Assembly: GCA_009861545.1 (NCBI GenBank)
Contig: VXME01000060.1
Coordinates: 1-52,832, forward strand
DNA: 52,832 nt
DNA from: Acidobacteriota bacterium
Lineage (GTDB): Bacteria > Acidobacteriota > Vicinamibacteria > Vicinamibacterales > UBA8438
Direction: 5' to 3'
The position numbers and the translations under genes are program-made. This document shows positions 9,534-19,671 of this stretch, in pieces. The notes under the pieces were generated by a model that saw only the letters and a list, made by a program, of their open reading frames with translations, had not been told where the DNA came from and did no database searches. The first letter of the stretch is position 1. Every line of letters starts with the position of its first letter.

Positions 9534-11969
9534 ATGTTCGAGCGATACACGGAACGGGCGCGGCGTGTCTTGTTCTTCGCGCGCTACGAGGCGAGCCAGC
9601 TCGGCAGCATCTCGATCGAGACCGAGCACCTGCTGCTCGGCCTGATTCGCGAGGGCAAGGGACTGACGAGCCGCATCTTCGCCCGCTCGCGCCTGTCTCT
9701 AGAGAACATCCGCAAGGAGATCGAAGGGCGCACCGTCTTCCGCGAAAAGGTGTCCACGTCGGTCGAGATTCCGTTCAGCGCCGAGACCAAGCGCGTGCTG
9801 CAGTTCGCCGCCGAGGAGGCGGACCGGCTGCTCCACAACTACATCGGGACGGAGCATCTGCTGCTCGGCATCCTGCGCGAGGAGCGCTCCGTGGCGTCGA
9901 CCATCCTCTCCGAGAAGGGGATGCGGCTCAACGCGGTCCGCGAGGACATCGTGCAGCTCCTCAACGAGAAGACCACGGTGACCCGCGTCAAGGAGACGCC
10001 GCTGCTGGCCGAGTTCAGCCGCGACCTGTCCGACGCGGCCATGAAGAACCGGCTCGACCCGCTGGTGGGCCGCGCCGTGGAGATCGAGCGGGTGCAGCAG
10101 GTGCTGTGCCGCCGGACGAAGAACAACGCCGTGCTCATCGGCGAGCCCGGGGTCGGCAAGACGGCCATCGTCGAGGGGCTGGCGCAGCGCATCGCTTTCG
10201 GCGACATCCCGCACTTCCTGGCCGACAAGCGGCTGCTCGCGCTCGACATCCCGCTGATCGTGGCCGGCACCAAGTATCGCGGGCAGTTCGAGGAACGCCT
10301 CAAGGCGATCATGAAGGAGCTGACCGAGAATCCGAACATCATCGTGTTCATCGACGAGTTGCACACGCTGGTGGGCGCGGGATCGGCGGAGGGCTCGCTC
10401 GACGCGGCGAACATCCTGAAGCCGGCGCTGTCGCGCGGCGAGATTCGCTGCATCGGAGCGACGACGCCGGCCGAGTACCGGAAGTACATCGAGAAGGACC
10501 GCTCGCTGGAGCGGCGGTTCCAGGCGGTGAAGGTCGAGCCGCCTACCGAGACCGAGGCGCTGGAGATCCTCAGCCGGATCAAGGACCGCTACGAGCGCTA
10601 CCACCGCGTGGCGTACTCGCAGGAGGCGATGGAAGCGGCGGTCTACCAGTCGAACCGCTACATCACCGATCGTTTCCTGCCCGACAAGGCCATCGACCTG
10701 GTGGACGAGGCGGGGGCGCGCGCCAAGCTCCGGGCCGCGGGCTACAGCGAGGAATTCAGCGAGATCAACAAGAACATCCGCGTCGCGGTAGAGCAGATGG
10801 AGAGCGCGACGGCGCAGAAGGACTACGAACGGGCGCAGTTCTTCCGCGAGCAGGAGGTTCTCGCGCGCGAGAACCTGCAGGTGGTGCGCGAGAAGTTCGA
10901 CGTCGAGGCGGGCGGCCAGCCCGTCGAGGTGGGCTCTGCGGACATCGACGACGTGGTGTCCAAGTGGACCGGTGTGCCCCTGACCACCATCAACCAGGAC
11001 GAGAGCGCGAAGCTGCTCCGGATGGAGGACGAGCTGCACCGGCGGGTGATCAGCCAGGAGCGGGCGATCTCGGCGCTCGCGCGCGCCATCCGGCGATCCC
11101 GCGCGGGGCTGAAGTCGCCGCACAGACCGGTCGGCAGCTTCGTCTTCCTCGGACCGACCGGCGTCGGCAAGACGGAGCTGGCGCGGGCCCTGGCGAGCTT
11201 CCTGTTCGGCAGCGACACCGCGCTGGTGCGGTTCGACATGTCGGAGTACATGGAGAAGCACTCCGTCTCGAAGCTGATCGGGTCGCCGCCCGGCTACGTC
11301 GGCCACGACGAGGGGGGGCAGCTAACCGAGAAGGTCAAGCGCCACCCCTACTCGGTCGTCCTGCTCGACGAGATCGAGAAGGCGCATCCCGATCTCTTCA
11401 ACATCCTGCTGCAGGTGTTCGAGGACGGCCATCTCACCGACGGCCTGGGCAATCGCGTCGACTTCAAGAACACCATCGTCATCATGACGTCGAACATCGG
11501 CGCCCGCCACATCCAGAAGAAGGCGGCGGTCGGCTTCCAGTCGACGAGCGCGCAGGAAGTGCAGCGCAGCGTGACGGACCTCGTGCTCGGCGAGGTCAAG
11601 CGGACGTTCAATCCCGAGTTCGTGAACCGGGTCGACGAGATCATCGTGTTCGAAGCGCTCACCGACGACGATCTGCGCGAGATTCTGCGGATGCTCGTCC
11701 GGCAGCTCAACGAGAACTTGGCCGGCCGCGACCTGCGCATCAACCTGGCCCCGGACGTCATCGACTGGATCATCGACCTGACCTGCAAGGACCGCTCCTA
11801 CGGGGCGCGGCCCCTGCGGCGGGCGATCCAGCGGCACGTGGAGGACCCTCTGTCGGAGGAGTTGATTCGGGGGCGGCTGGAGTCCGGCGAGATCGAGGTC
11901 TATCTGGATGCCGGGGTGCTGGCCTACCGGGCCGCCGGCGAGGAGGTGGAGGGGCGGTGCCTCGTTTAG
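9534..11969 (+). CDS. clpC: ATP-dependent Clp protease ATP-binding subunit ClpC
   Basis: An 811-residue AAA+ unfoldase that feeds proteins to ClpP. Two Clp-N repeats are visible ([14 protein letters not shown] and [14 protein letters not shown]). D1 has Walker [14 protein letters not shown] and Walker [19 protein letters not shown]-type middle segment ([13 protein letters not shown], about residues 427-440) marks ClpC rather than ClpA or ClpB. D2 has [27 protein letters not shown] and sensor-2 [14 protein letters not shown] 9534 was chosen because [12 protein letters not shown] is the conserved ClpC start; GGAG lies about eight bases upstream. An in-frame start at 9417 would add an unrelated tail overlapping lolD. 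Confidence 0.95.
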   Translation: MFERYTERARRVLFFARYEASQLGSISIETEHLLLGLIREGKGLTSRIFARSRLSLENIRKEIEGRTVFREKVSTSVEIPFSAETKRVLQFAAEEADRLLHNYIGTEHLLLGILREERSVASTILSEKGMRLNAVREDIVQLLNEKTTVTRVKETPLLAEFSRDLSDAAMKNRLDPLVGRAVEIERVQQVLCRRTKNNAVLIGEPGVGKTAIVEGLAQRIAFGDIPHFLADKRLLALDIPLIVAGTKYRGQFEERLKAIMKELTENPNIIVFIDELHTLVGAGSAEGSLDAANILKPALSRGEIRCIGATTPAEYRKYIEKDRSLERRFQAVKVEPPTETEALEILSRIKDRYERYHRVAYSQEAMEAAVYQSNRYITDRFLPDKAIDLVDEAGARAKLRAAGYSEEFSEINKNIRVAVEQMESATAQKDYERAQFFREQEVLARENLQVVREKFDVEAGGQPVEVGSADIDDVVSKWTGVPLTTINQDESAKLLRMEDELHRRVISQERAISALARAIRRSRAGLKSPHRPVGSFVFLGPTGVGKTELARALASFLFGSDTALVRFDMSEYMEKHSVSKLIGSPPGYVGHDEGGQLTEKVKRHPYSVVLLDEIEKAHPDLFNILLQVFEDGHLTDGLGNRVDFKNTIVIMTSNIGARHIQKKAAVGFQSTSAQEVQRSVTDLVLGEVKRTFNPEFVNRVDEIIVFEALTDDDLREILRMLVRQLNENLAGRDLRINLAPDVIDWIIDLTCKDRSYGARPLRRAIQRHVEDPLSEELIRGRLESGEIEVYLDAGVLAYRAAGEEVEGRCLV

Positions 11970-12015
11970 CAGGTTCATGCCGGCCGAAATCTGGTTCCGC
12001 ACGTCCAAAATGCCG

Positions 12016-12021
12016 TAGAAT
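12016..12021 (+). promoter_or_regulatory. candidate -10 box upstream of bamA
   Basis: TAGAAT lies about 95 bases before the bamA start in the 146-base gap after clpC, the AT-richest part of this gap. No strong -35 element is seen. The gap otherwise holds no recognisable feature. Confidence 0.3.
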
Positions 12022-12115
12022 CGTACGTAGTTCGTCTGTTACGCGGCGCTTGCCAGCCGTGACCGATGGGCGGGATGACGGGCCGGCACGGGCGGCGCCC
12101 CACGGGTGTACTTCA

Positions 12116-14896
12116 ATGCAGGTGAATCGACCAACGGCACATCCGGAGCGGGTCGGCATGCGCGGCGCGGCCGCGGTTCTGGCTTTCTCGGCGGCATTAT
12201 CAGTCGGCGTTGCACCGGCGGAGGGACAGCCTTCCATCTTCGGGACGCCGCAGCAGCAGGCGCCCTCCATCTTCGGCGGGACCCCCGAGCCCCCGCGGCC
12301 CTCGTTGCCGCCTCCCGATTCGCCGACGCTGCTCCGGAACATCGAGCTCCGGTTCCCGACCCAGGGAGGCGTGCCGGGCGTCGACCTCAATACGTACCTC
12401 TACTACATGGAGGTCGCGAAGCAGGTCAGCCTGCCGTCCCAGCAGAGGTGGACGCCCTACACGGACGAGACGGCCGAGCTCATCCTGGACGACTTCCAGC
12501 GCCTCTGGGACACCGGGTTCCTGAACGACCTGTGGATCGAGGTGGTCGACGACCCGTACCCGAACGGCGTGGAGGCCAAGCGGGTCATCTTCAACCTGGA
12601 GGAGCGCGAGCGGGTCAAGATCGTGACTTACGAGGGCTCCGAGGTGCTGAAGACCGAGGACATCCTGGAGAATCTGGAGCAGCAGGGCATCACGCTGCGG
12701 ATGGATTCCTTCATCGACCCGGAGACGATACGCCGCGTCAAGGCCGTGATCCGGCAGGGGCACCAGGCGCAGGGGCACATGTTCGCGGAGGTCGATCACA
12801 CCATCGAGGAGCTTCCGGGGGGGCCGAAGCTGGTCCGCCTGACGTTCCACATGACCGAGGGGCCGAAGGTCCAGGTGCACGAGATCGACTTCATCGGCAA
12901 CGAGGCGATGAGTGATCGCCGGCTGCGCGGCCAGATGAAGAAGATCAAGCAGCGCTGGTGGCTCTCGTGGATGACCGGCCGCGGCACCTACAAGCCCGAG
13001 GAGTACGAAGAGGACGCGGTGGCCATCGAGGGCTTCTATCGCGACCGGGGCTACATCACGGCGCAGGTGGGCCAGCCGGAGCTCGATTACCTGGAGCTCT
13101 CGGAGGACGGCGAGACCCGCGGGCTGCGGCTGCGGATTCCCGTCGACGAGGGAGAGCGGTACCGCATCGGCGATGTGGACTTCGCCGGCAACGAGATCCT
13201 GCTCGAGAGAGGGCTTCAGCGGATCTTCGAGGATATCGAGCCGGGGGACTACTACAGCGAGGGCGACGTGCGGAAGGGCTTCGACGACGCCCGTGAGCTG
13301 TACGGCTCGCTCGGCTACTACGAGATGACCCTCGCTCCCGAGCTCGAGCCCCGGACCGAGGAGAGCGAAGCGGCGCGAGTCGCCGAGGCGGAGGCCGCTG
13401 CCGCGGCCGAGGCGAACGGGAATGGCAACGGGAACGGGAACGGGAACGGTGAATCGCACGTCGAAGCCAATGGGAACGGGAACGGCGACGGCGAGTACGT
13501 CGCTGCGCCGCGTCCGACCCGCATCGACGGCGACCCCGTCGTCGACGTCACCATCCGCGTGCAGGAAGGCGAGCAGTACTTCATCAACCGGATCGAGTTC
13601 GCGGGCAACCAGACCACGCACGACGAGGTGATCCGCCGCGAGCTGCAGGTGGCCGAGAACGCGGTGCTCAACACCGAAGCGCTCAAGCACAGCGTGCGGC
13701 GGCTCAATCAGCTCGGGTTCTTCGAGCCGCTCGAAGAACAGGGCGTCAACATCGAGAAGGTGGAGTCGGCCGAGAACGAGGTGAACCTCACGTTCGATCT
13801 GACCGAGACCAACCTGAACCAGTTGACTTTCGGGGCCGGCTACTCGCAGTTCGACGGCGTGTTCGGCCAGGTCTCGTTCCAGACGTCGAACTTCATGGGA
13901 CGCGGCGAGACGTTCGGCGTCTCGGTGCAGCGCGGGCAGTGGGCCAACAACTCGCAGTTGTCCTTCACCCGGCCCTACAACTTCGGGCGTCCGATCTCTC
14001 TGGGAACGCAGATTTTCTCGCGGGAGATCGACTGGTTCAGCTTCCGGGAGAAGACGGTCGGCGGCTCCTCGACCTTCGGCATACCGCTGAGGCTGTTCAC
14101 CCGCATGTTCGTGACCTACAGCCTGGAGAACTCCCAGGCCAGCATCAGCGAGTACCTGGGGCGCAACGTCGACGCGTCGTACCTGGCGGCGTACAACCCG
14201 TTCTTCGCGGACGCCCTGCTGCTCGGGAGCGACGGCAAGCGTACGGTGAGCAAGGTGACGCCGCAGCTCCAGCACAACACGGTCGATCACCCGATCTTTC
14301 CGAGCCAGGGAAAGAGCCTGTCGCTGGCCCTCGAGCTGGCCGGCGCCGGCGGCAACACGAGGTTCGTGAAGCCGATCCTGGAGGCCACCGTCTACCGGCC
14401 GCATACGGCTCGCACGATCATCGGCGCGCGCGTGCAGTACCGTCACCTGCAGGCGGGCAATCCCGAAATGATTCCGGTCTTCGAGCGTTTGTGGCTCGGC
14501 GACGAGTACTCGATTCGCGGATTCGACATCCGCCGCGTCGGCCCGACGCTGTCGGACGTCAATCCCGATGTCCCGAACAATTCGTACCAGGGACTGATCG
14601 TCATGGGCGGCAACAAGAGCCTGCTGCTCAACCTCGAGTACCAGTTCGTGCTCGGGGGGCCGGTACGGCTGGTGACCTTCTACGACGCCGGGCAGGTCCA
14701 GGACTTCGGTCGGGAGTTCAGCATGAACGACTTCCGAACATCGACCGGCGTCGAGTTGCGCTTCTTCATGCCGATGCTGAACGTGCCGTTCCGGCTGATC
14801 TACTACTACAACCCGCAGGTGGAAGGCATCTTCAACGATCGCTATCAGCCGCAGGAACGCCACGGATTCCGTTTCGCGATGGGCACGACGTTCTGA
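12116..14896 (+). CDS. bamA: outer-membrane protein assembly factor BamA
   Basis: A 926-residue Omp85 protein that inserts beta-barrel proteins into the outer membrane. After a signal sequence (AAAVLAFSAALSVGVAPAEG, alternative start ATG 12158) and a Pro-rich linker come POTRA domains to about residue 545, with repeated features such as VHEIDFIGNEAMSD, IGDVDFAGNEILLE and INRIEFAGNQTTHD. The C-terminal barrel starts near ETNLNQLTFGAGYSQFDG and carries the conserved IRGFDIRRVGP loop motif. It ends in an aromatic residue, as outer-membrane proteins do. An Ala/Glu then Gly-Asn low-complexity insert splits the POTRA region (about residues 420-468). The same frame is open all the way back through clpC, so the start rests on the signal peptide. 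Confidence 0.95.
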   Translation: MQVNRPTAHPERVGMRGAAAVLAFSAALSVGVAPAEGQPSIFGTPQQQAPSIFGGTPEPPRPSLPPPDSPTLLRNIELRFPTQGGVPGVDLNTYLYYMEVAKQVSLPSQQRWTPYTDETAELILDDFQRLWDTGFLNDLWIEVVDDPYPNGVEAKRVIFNLEERERVKIVTYEGSEVLKTEDILENLEQQGITLRMDSFIDPETIRRVKAVIRQGHQAQGHMFAEVDHTIEELPGGPKLVRLTFHMTEGPKVQVHEIDFIGNEAMSDRRLRGQMKKIKQRWWLSWMTGRGTYKPEEYEEDAVAIEGFYRDRGYITAQVGQPELDYLELSEDGETRGLRLRIPVDEGERYRIGDVDFAGNEILLERGLQRIFEDIEPGDYYSEGDVRKGFDDARELYGSLGYYEMTLAPELEPRTEESEAARVAEAEAAAAAEANGNGNGNGNGNGESHVEANGNGNGDGEYVAAPRPTRIDGDPVVDVTIRVQEGEQYFINRIEFAGNQTTHDEVIRRELQVAENAVLNTEALKHSVRRLNQLGFFEPLEEQGVNIEKVESAENEVNLTFDLTETNLNQLTFGAGYSQFDGVFGQVSFQTSNFMGRGETFGVSVQRGQWANNSQLSFTRPYNFGRPISLGTQIFSREIDWFSFREKTVGGSSTFGIPLRLFTRMFVTYSLENSQASISEYLGRNVDASYLAAYNPFFADALLLGSDGKRTVSKVTPQLQHNTVDHPIFPSQGKSLSLALELAGAGGNTRFVKPILEATVYRPHTARTIIGARVQYRHLQAGNPEMIPVFERLWLGDEYSIRGFDIRRVGPTLSDVNPDVPNNSYQGLIVMGGNKSLLLNLEYQFVLGGPVRLVTFYDAGQVQDFGREFSMNDFRTSTGVELRFFMPMLNVPFRLIYYYNPQVEGIFNDRYQPQERHGFRFAMGTTF
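13412..13492 (+). repeat. GGGAAC-type hexamer tandem repeat inside bamA
   Basis: An imperfect tandem array of GGGAAC hexamers in two blocks (about 13412-13450 and 13469-13492), encoding runs of Asn-Gly separated by ESHVEA. It lies in frame between two POTRA domains and is preceded by an Ala/Glu-rich stretch. Repeat number probably varies by slippage. Confidence 0.8.
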
Positions 14897-14978
14897 CGAC
14901 GCAACCGGGTCCATGCATTCGTTGTCAACCATCCAGGCCGCGCGCGGCTGGGGGTCGCGCGCCCACGAGGACTACCCG

Positions 14979-15584
14979 ATGAGACTTGTTGTCCTGACGA
15001 CGTTGCTCGCCGCTTTACTGTCCGGGGTCACCGCTGCGCCCGCGGCCGCGCAGGCCCGGTCTTCGCTGCCGTTCCCGGCCGGCACCAAGTACGCCTTCGT
15101 GGATCTGCAACGCGTCGTCGCCGAGTCGGTCCCCGGACAGAGCGCCAACGCACAGGTGCAGCAGTTGCTCGAGGCGAAGCGGGCGGAGATCGAAGCGCGG
15201 CAGGCCACGCTGCAGACCCAGATCGACGCCAAGAACCAGAGCCTGCTGAGCATGCAGCAGCGACTGGCGCAGGGCGAGACGGTCATGAGCCTCGAGGCCC
15301 GTCAGGGCCTGACGCGCGACATCGCCCGCCTGCAGGTCGACATTCAGCGCGACACGGAGGACGCCCAGGCCGAGATGCAGCGCGTCACCCAGGATGCCGA
15401 CGCGGAGGTGACGGATCTGCAGCAGAGACTCCAGGTGGATCTGGACTCGAGGCTGGGTCCCGCACTTGCTTCGGTCGCGAGCGAGCGCGGGATCGATTTC
15501 ATCCTGAACTCGGCCGGGCTGGTCTGGGCGAACCCGGCGCTCGACCTGACGCAACTGGTCATAGACGACCTGAACAGACGCTGA
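14979..15584 (+). CDS. OmpH/Skp family periplasmic chaperone
   Basis: A 201-residue secreted protein: signal peptide MRLVVLTTLLAALLSGVTAAPAAAQ, then YAFVDLQRVVAESVPGQ (the typical Skp start) and a long helical hairpin of heptad-like Ala/Gln/Glu/Arg residues (about 60-165). It should hold unfolded outer-membrane proteins for BamA, whose gene is just upstream, as in many diderms. ATG 14979 gives a clean signal peptide; the in-frame ATG 14913 would add 22 residues. Confidence 0.88.
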   Translation: MRLVVLTTLLAALLSGVTAAPAAAQARSSLPFPAGTKYAFVDLQRVVAESVPGQSANAQVQQLLEAKRAEIEARQATLQTQIDAKNQSLLSMQQRLAQGETVMSLEARQGLTRDIARLQVDIQRDTEDAQAEMQRVTQDADAEVTDLQQRLQVDLDSRLGPALASVASERGIDFILNSAGLVWANPALDLTQLVIDDLNRR

Positions 15585-15643
15585 TGGCACGCCGCAGGTC
15601 GTTTCCCGGCCGGCCAGTGCCGTCGATCGGATCGTCCGCCGGG

Positions 15644-15672
15644 TGGACTGCGGGTGTGCGGCCCTGTAGACT
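15644..15672 (+). promoter_or_regulatory. candidate promoter for the fabZ-lpxA gene
   Basis: TGGACT at 15644-15649 and TAGACT at 15667-15672 are 17 bases apart, a sigma-70-like arrangement. Transcription would begin near 15679. The 103-base gap holds nothing else I can identify. The -10 hexamer matches the one in front of ilvE. Confidence 0.45.
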
Positions 15673-15702
15673 GGCGCCCGCGTTCACTTGAGCCGGACAC
15701 AC

Positions 15703-16953
15703 GTGCCTCTCGACATACCTGTCGTTCTCGATCGTCTCCGTCACCGCTATCCCTCCCTGCTCGTCGACAGCGTCGTCGAGCACGAGCCGGGCCGCCGCGT
15801 GCGCGCGGTGAAGAACGTCACCGTCAACGAGGAGTACTTCCAGGGGCATTTTCCCGGAAACCCGTTGATGCCCGGCGTCATGATGATCGAGACGCTGATG
15901 CAGGTGGCGACGTTGCTTCTACTCGGCCCGTCGAGCGACGTCCCCACGGGGCGGGCGGCGCTGCGCGGGGTGAACAACGCGAAGTTCCGCAAGCAGGTGT
16001 TTCCGGGGGACCGGCTGTGCCTCGATGTGACGCTCCGCAGCCGCGACGCGGAGGTGGCCGTCGTCCGGGGCGTGGCGACGGTGGACGGGCAGACCGTGGC
16101 GGAGGCGGAACTGCTGGTCGGCATTGAGCGGTCCGCCTACGTCGACAAGACGGCCAAGGTCCACCAGGACGCCGTGCTCGGCCCCGACACGGTCGTCGGC
16201 CCCCACGCCATCGTCGGGGCCGGCGTCAGAATGGGGCGCGGCTGCCGGGTGGGCGCGTCGGCCGTCGTGGACGGCGATACCGAGCTCGGCGACGAGTGCG
16301 AGATCTTTCCTTTCGCCTCCGTCGGGCTCATTCCGCAGGATCTCAAGTACGAGGGCGAGGAGACGCGCCTCGTCATCGGCCACCGGAACGTGATCCGGGA
16401 ATTCGTCACCATTCATCGCGGGACGCGCGGCGGCGGCGGGCTGACCCTCGTCGGAAACGACAACGTGTTCATGGCCTACGCGCACGTGGCGCACGACTGC
16501 ATCGTCGGCAACAAGACGATCTTCGGCAACGGCGCCACGCTGGGCGGCCACGTCGTGGTCGAAGACGAGGCGACGATCAGTGCCTTCTCCGGCGTCCACC
16601 AGTTCTGCCGCGTCGGGCGGCAGGCGTTCATCGGCGGCTACAGCGTGGTCACCATGGACGCGCTGCCGTACGGGAAGACGGTGGGCAATCGGGCGCGGCT
16701 GTACGGCGTCAACACCATCGGCCTCCAGCGCCGCGGCGCCTCGCCCCAGACCATCACCCAGTTGAAGCGGGCCTTCCGCTATCTGCTGCAGTCCAAGCTC
16801 AACACGACGCGGGCGCTGGCCCGCATCGATACGGACGAGAATCTCGACGGCCACGAGGTTCGCTACCTGGTCGAGTTCATTCGGACATCCAGGCGCGGCG
16901 TCAACCTGCGCCGTCCGGCCAGAAGGGTGGAGCCGGTCGTGGTCGAGGAGTAG
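15703..16953 (+). CDS. FabZ-LpxA fusion: 3-hydroxyacyl-ACP dehydratase joined to UDP-GlcNAc acyltransferase
   Basis: A single 416-residue frame joining two enzymes that compete for the same substrate, 3-hydroxyacyl-ACP. Residues 1-143 are FabZ, with hot-dog motif [15 protein letters not shown] carrying the catalytic His and Glu. From about residue 145 the protein is LpxA: hexapeptide repeats ([19 protein letters not shown]), the catalytic region [13 protein letters not shown], and [11 protein letters not shown], ending in the helical tail of LpxA. No stop or start separates the halves. GTG 15703 fits the candidate promoter; TTG 15688 would add five residues. Near bamA and skp as in the classical lipid A locus, but no lpxD or lpxB is seen here. 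Confidence 0.92.
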   Translation: MPLDIPVVLDRLRHRYPSLLVDSVVEHEPGRRVRAVKNVTVNEEYFQGHFPGNPLMPGVMMIETLMQVATLLLLGPSSDVPTGRAALRGVNNAKFRKQVFPGDRLCLDVTLRSRDAEVAVVRGVATVDGQTVAEAELLVGIERSAYVDKTAKVHQDAVLGPDTVVGPHAIVGAGVRMGRGCRVGASAVVDGDTELGDECEIFPFASVGLIPQDLKYEGEETRLVIGHRNVIREFVTIHRGTRGGGGLTLVGNDNVFMAYAHVAHDCIVGNKTIFGNGATLGGHVVVEDEATISAFSGVHQFCRVGRQAFIGGYSVVTMDALPYGKTVGNRARLYGVNTIGLQRRGASPQTITQLKRAFRYLLQSKLNTTRALARIDTDENLDGHEVRYLVEFIRTSRRGVNLRRPARRVEPVVVEE

Positions 16954-16973
16954 CCCGCAACCTCGAGCCGTCC

Positions 16974-17813
16974 ATGCGAATCGGCCTGATTGCAGGCAAC
17001 GGCCAGTTTCCGTTTCTGGCGCTCGACGCGGCCCGCAGCCTCGGCCACGACGTCACGGTGGTCGCGATACGGGAAGAAGCGGATCCTTCGATCGAAGCGG
17101 CGGCCGCCGCGGGTCGGCCGGCCGCGTTTCACTGGGTCTCGCTCGGCCAGCTCGGCCGTTGCATCGACATTCTGAAACGCGCGAACGTCACCCGGGCGCT
17201 GATGGCGGGGCAGGTCAAGCACACCCGCATATTCTCGGGCATCGTTCCGGACCTCACCCTGCTGTCGGTGCTCCGGCGGCTGAGGACCCGCAACACCGAC
17301 GCCTTGATCTCGGCGGTGGCGGACGTGCTCGGCACGCACGGGATTCAACTGGTCGACTCGACCGCGTTTCTCGACCCCCTTCTCGCGCGATCCGGCACGC
17401 TCACCGAGCGGGCTCCGAACGACGAGGAGCGCGGCGACCTCGCATTCGGCTACCGGATGGCGGATGCGATCGCCGGACTCGACATCGGCCAGACGATTGC
17501 CGTACGGCAGCGCGCCGTCGTGGCGGTCGAGGCGATGGAGGGCACCGACGAGGTCATCGCCCGAGCCGGACGGTTGGCCGGAGCCGGGTTCTGCGTCATC
17601 AAGGTCGCGAAGCCGAACCAGGACATGCGTTTCGACGTGCCGGTGATTGGCGTTCCGACGATTGAGGCGCTTCGCGCGGCCGGCGCCACCGTGCTGTCGG
17701 TCGATGCGCGTCGTACGGTGGTGCTGGACGGGGACCGCGTGTTCGAGGCCGCGAACGGCGCCGGCGTGTCGGTGGTGGGTCGGGTCGTCGGCGCGGGGGC
17801 GCCACCGGCATGA
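16974..17813 (+). CDS. lpxI: UDP-2,3-diacylglucosamine pyrophosphatase LpxI
   Basis: A 279-residue LpxI, the alternative to LpxH that hydrolyses UDP-2,3-diacylglucosamine to lipid X and UMP in lipid A synthesis. Family features: [15 protein letters not shown] at the start, [13 protein letters not shown], and in the second half [16 protein letters not shown] and [17 protein letters not shown] with [11 protein letters not shown] 16974 begins at the first beta strand. It follows the FabZ-LpxA gene by 20 bases and overlaps the next gene as ATGA. Confidence 0.93.
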   Translation: MRIGLIAGNGQFPFLALDAARSLGHDVTVVAIREEADPSIEAAAAAGRPAAFHWVSLGQLGRCIDILKRANVTRALMAGQVKHTRIFSGIVPDLTLLSVLRRLRTRNTDALISAVADVLGTHGIQLVDSTAFLDPLLARSGTLTERAPNDEERGDLAFGYRMADAIAGLDIGQTIAVRQRAVVAVEAMEGTDEVIARAGRLAGAGFCVIKVAKPNQDMRFDVPVIGVPTIEALRAAGATVLSVDARRTVVLDGDRVFEAANGAGVSVVGRVVGAGAPPA

Positions 17814-18778
17814 GGGAGCCGGCCTTCCGCGCGGCGGTGGTCGGCGTCGGTCATCTGGGTCGCCACCACGCCCGCATTCTGGGCGCGGCCCCGGGGGTCG
17901 ATCTCGTCGCGGTGGTCGATGTCGACCTGGAGCGGGCGCGGGCGGTCGCCGCCGACGTGGGTACGGTCGCGTTGCCTACCGTGGGCGAGATCGAGCCTCC
18001 GGTCGACGGGGTCGTGGTGGCCGTGCCTACCCGGGATCACGTCCGTGTCGGCCTGCCGCTGCTGGAGGCCGGCGTCGCGGTGCTGGTAGAGAAGCCGATC
18101 GCCGCGTCGATTGCCGAGGCCGACCGTCTGATCGCGGCCGCTGCCGCCTCGGGCGCCACGCTGGCGGTGGGGCACACCGAGCGGCACAACCCCGCGGTCA
18201 CCGCGGCGCTGCCGTTGATTTCGGCTCCGCGCTTCATCGAGGTGCACCGCCTGGCGAGCTTTCAGCCCCGCAGCCTCGACATCGACGTCGTGTTCGACGT
18301 CATGATTCACGATCTCGACGTCGTGCTGTCCTGCGTCGGTTCCGAGCCGATCTCGATCGAGGCGGTCGGCGTCCCCGTGCTCAGCCCGCGGATCGATATC
18401 GCGAATGCCCGCCTGCGCTTCGCGAACGGTTGCATCGCGAATCTGACGGCCAGCCGGATCAGCCGGGATCGGGTCCGCAAGCTGCGCGTGTTTCAGCCCC
18501 ACGCGCTCGTCTCGGTAGACTATGCGGAGCAGCAGGTCGAGACCTGGAAGGTCAAGAAGGGCAAGGGCGAGCGGATGGGCATCGACGGAGGACGGGTCGA
18601 GGTGAGGAACGCCGAGCCGCTCGAGCGGGAGTTGGAGGACTTCGTTCGCGCCGCGCGGCGCCGGACGTCTCCGCGCGTGACCGGCGCGGACGGCCGGCGG
18701 GCGCTTGCCGTCGCCCAGCGGATCGCGGACGCCATGACGGCCGGCGGCGATCCGTCGCCGGTGCACGGGGCCGCATGA
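17810..18778 (+). CDS. Gfo/Idh/MocA family oxidoreductase
   Basis: A 322-residue NAD(P)-dependent sugar dehydrogenase-like protein. It has an N-terminal Rossmann motif [15 protein letters not shown], the family EKP motif ([15 protein letters not shown], about residue 92) and a C-terminal domain with [16 protein letters not shown]. Such genes commonly sit beside lpxI. One related enzyme, GnnA, oxidises UDP-GlcNAc at C3 for amide-linked lipid A, but its partner aminotransferase GnnB is not found here, so that role is speculative. Confidence 0.85.
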   Translation: MREPAFRAAVVGVGHLGRHHARILGAAPGVDLVAVVDVDLERARAVAADVGTVALPTVGEIEPPVDGVVVAVPTRDHVRVGLPLLEAGVAVLVEKPIAASIAEADRLIAAAAASGATLAVGHTERHNPAVTAALPLISAPRFIEVHRLASFQPRSLDIDVVFDVMIHDLDVVLSCVGSEPISIEAVGVPVLSPRIDIANARLRFANGCIANLTASRISRDRVRKLRVFQPHALVSVDYAEQQVETWKVKKGKGERMGIDGGRVEVRNAEPLERELEDFVRAARRRTSPRVTGADGRRALAVAQRIADAMTAGGDPSPVHGAA

Positions 18779-19671
18779 CCGCCGCATCCCGGTTCGAGGC
18801 GATCGGCGACAAGGTGCGGGCCGGCGTGCCGCTCTCCGCGTCGGAGATTGCCGCGCTGTCGGAGACGCGCGATCTCCTGCGACTCGGAGCGCTGGCCGAT
18901 GAACGGCGACGCACTACGCGCGGCGACCACGCCACCTTCGTACGCGTTGCGGAAGTGCCGGCGACGGGAATCCCCGTGGAATCCGTTTCCCGGCCGGCGG
19001 GTGAGGTGCGTCTCGCCGGGTGCCCTGCCGCCGCGAGCCGCGTCGTGGAAGCGGTTTGCGCCGCCGTGCGCGCGGCGGGCGACGTGCCGGTGAGCGGCTT
19101 CGCGCTCGACGAGCTCGTGGACCTGTGCGAGGGCGATGTTGCGCGCTTCGACGATCTGATCGCCGCGTTGCGAGCCGCGGGGCTGGCGTACGTCGCCGAG
19201 GCGCGCGTCGAGCGCACCGCGGATCCGGCGTGGATCGCCCGCGCGGCGGCGGGCGGCGTGCCGGTGGCGCGTTGGACCGTGGATTCGTCGCTGGCCGGCG
19301 GCGAGGCGCTCCGGCGCGTAGCCGGCTGGGGCGCGGATGTTTCCGTGTCGGTCTTCGCACCACTTCCGCGCGCCTCGTCCGAACGGCCCTCGACCGGCTA
19401 CGAAGACGTCCGGCAGGTTGCGCTGGCGCGCCTGCTGGTCGACAATACCGAGTCGATCCAGGTGGATTGGCGACGCTACGGACCGCAATTGGCGCAGGTG
19501 GCGCTGACGTTCGGTGCGGACGACGTCGACGGCGTCTCGCCGAGCGACGCATCGCAGCACGGGCTCCGTCGTGCGCCGCTGGAGGAAATCACGCGGAACA
19601 TCCGCGCGGCGGGACTGGTGCCGGTCGAGCGGGACGGCCGTTTCCGGAAGCTGCGCACGCATCAGCCATGA
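18775..19671 (+). CDS. MqnE-like protein lacking the radical-SAM cysteine motif
   Basis: A 298-residue protein homologous to aminofutalosine synthase MqnE at both ends: ASRFEAIGDKVRAGVPLS, then DLLRLGALADERRR, and at the C-terminus ARLLVDNTESIQVDW and ALTFGADDVDGVSPSD. After GDHATFVRV, where MqnE and MqnC carry CxxxCxxC for the 4Fe-4S cluster, there is no cysteine triplet. The protein is also shorter than MqnE (usually about 360-390). It therefore cannot do radical-SAM chemistry as MqnE does. It is packed between the Gfo/Idh gene and mqnA with ATGA overlaps on both sides and has no stops or frameshift, so it looks like a maintained gene rather than a decaying one. Confidence 0.75.
   Translation: MTAASRFEAIGDKVRAGVPLSASEIAALSETRDLLRLGALADERRRTTRGDHATFVRVAEVPATGIPVESVSRPAGEVRLAGCPAAASRVVEAVCAAVRAAGDVPVSGFALDELVDLCEGDVARFDDLIAALRAAGLAYVAEARVERTADPAWIARAAAGGVPVARWTVDSSLAGGEALRRVAGWGADVSVSVFAPLPRASSERPSTGYEDVRQVALARLLVDNTESIQVDWRRYGPQLAQVALTFGADDVDGVSPSDASQHGLRRAPLEEITRNIRAAGLVPVERDGRFRKLRTHQP

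Noticed and set aside
9461-12115. Open plus-strand frame running from clpC into bamA, suggesting a giant fusion
   Set aside because: Upstream of 12116 the translation is a frame-shifted shadow of clpC; BamA has its own signal peptide.
13412-13492. Possible CRISPR-like or regulatory tandem repeat
   Set aside because: Units are six bases without spacers and lie in frame inside bamA; it is a coding microsatellite.
12200-14932. Long minus-strand open frame opposite bamA
   Set aside because: It is an antisense shadow produced by GC-rich codon bias; its translation has no domain features, whereas the plus strand encodes clear BamA motifs.
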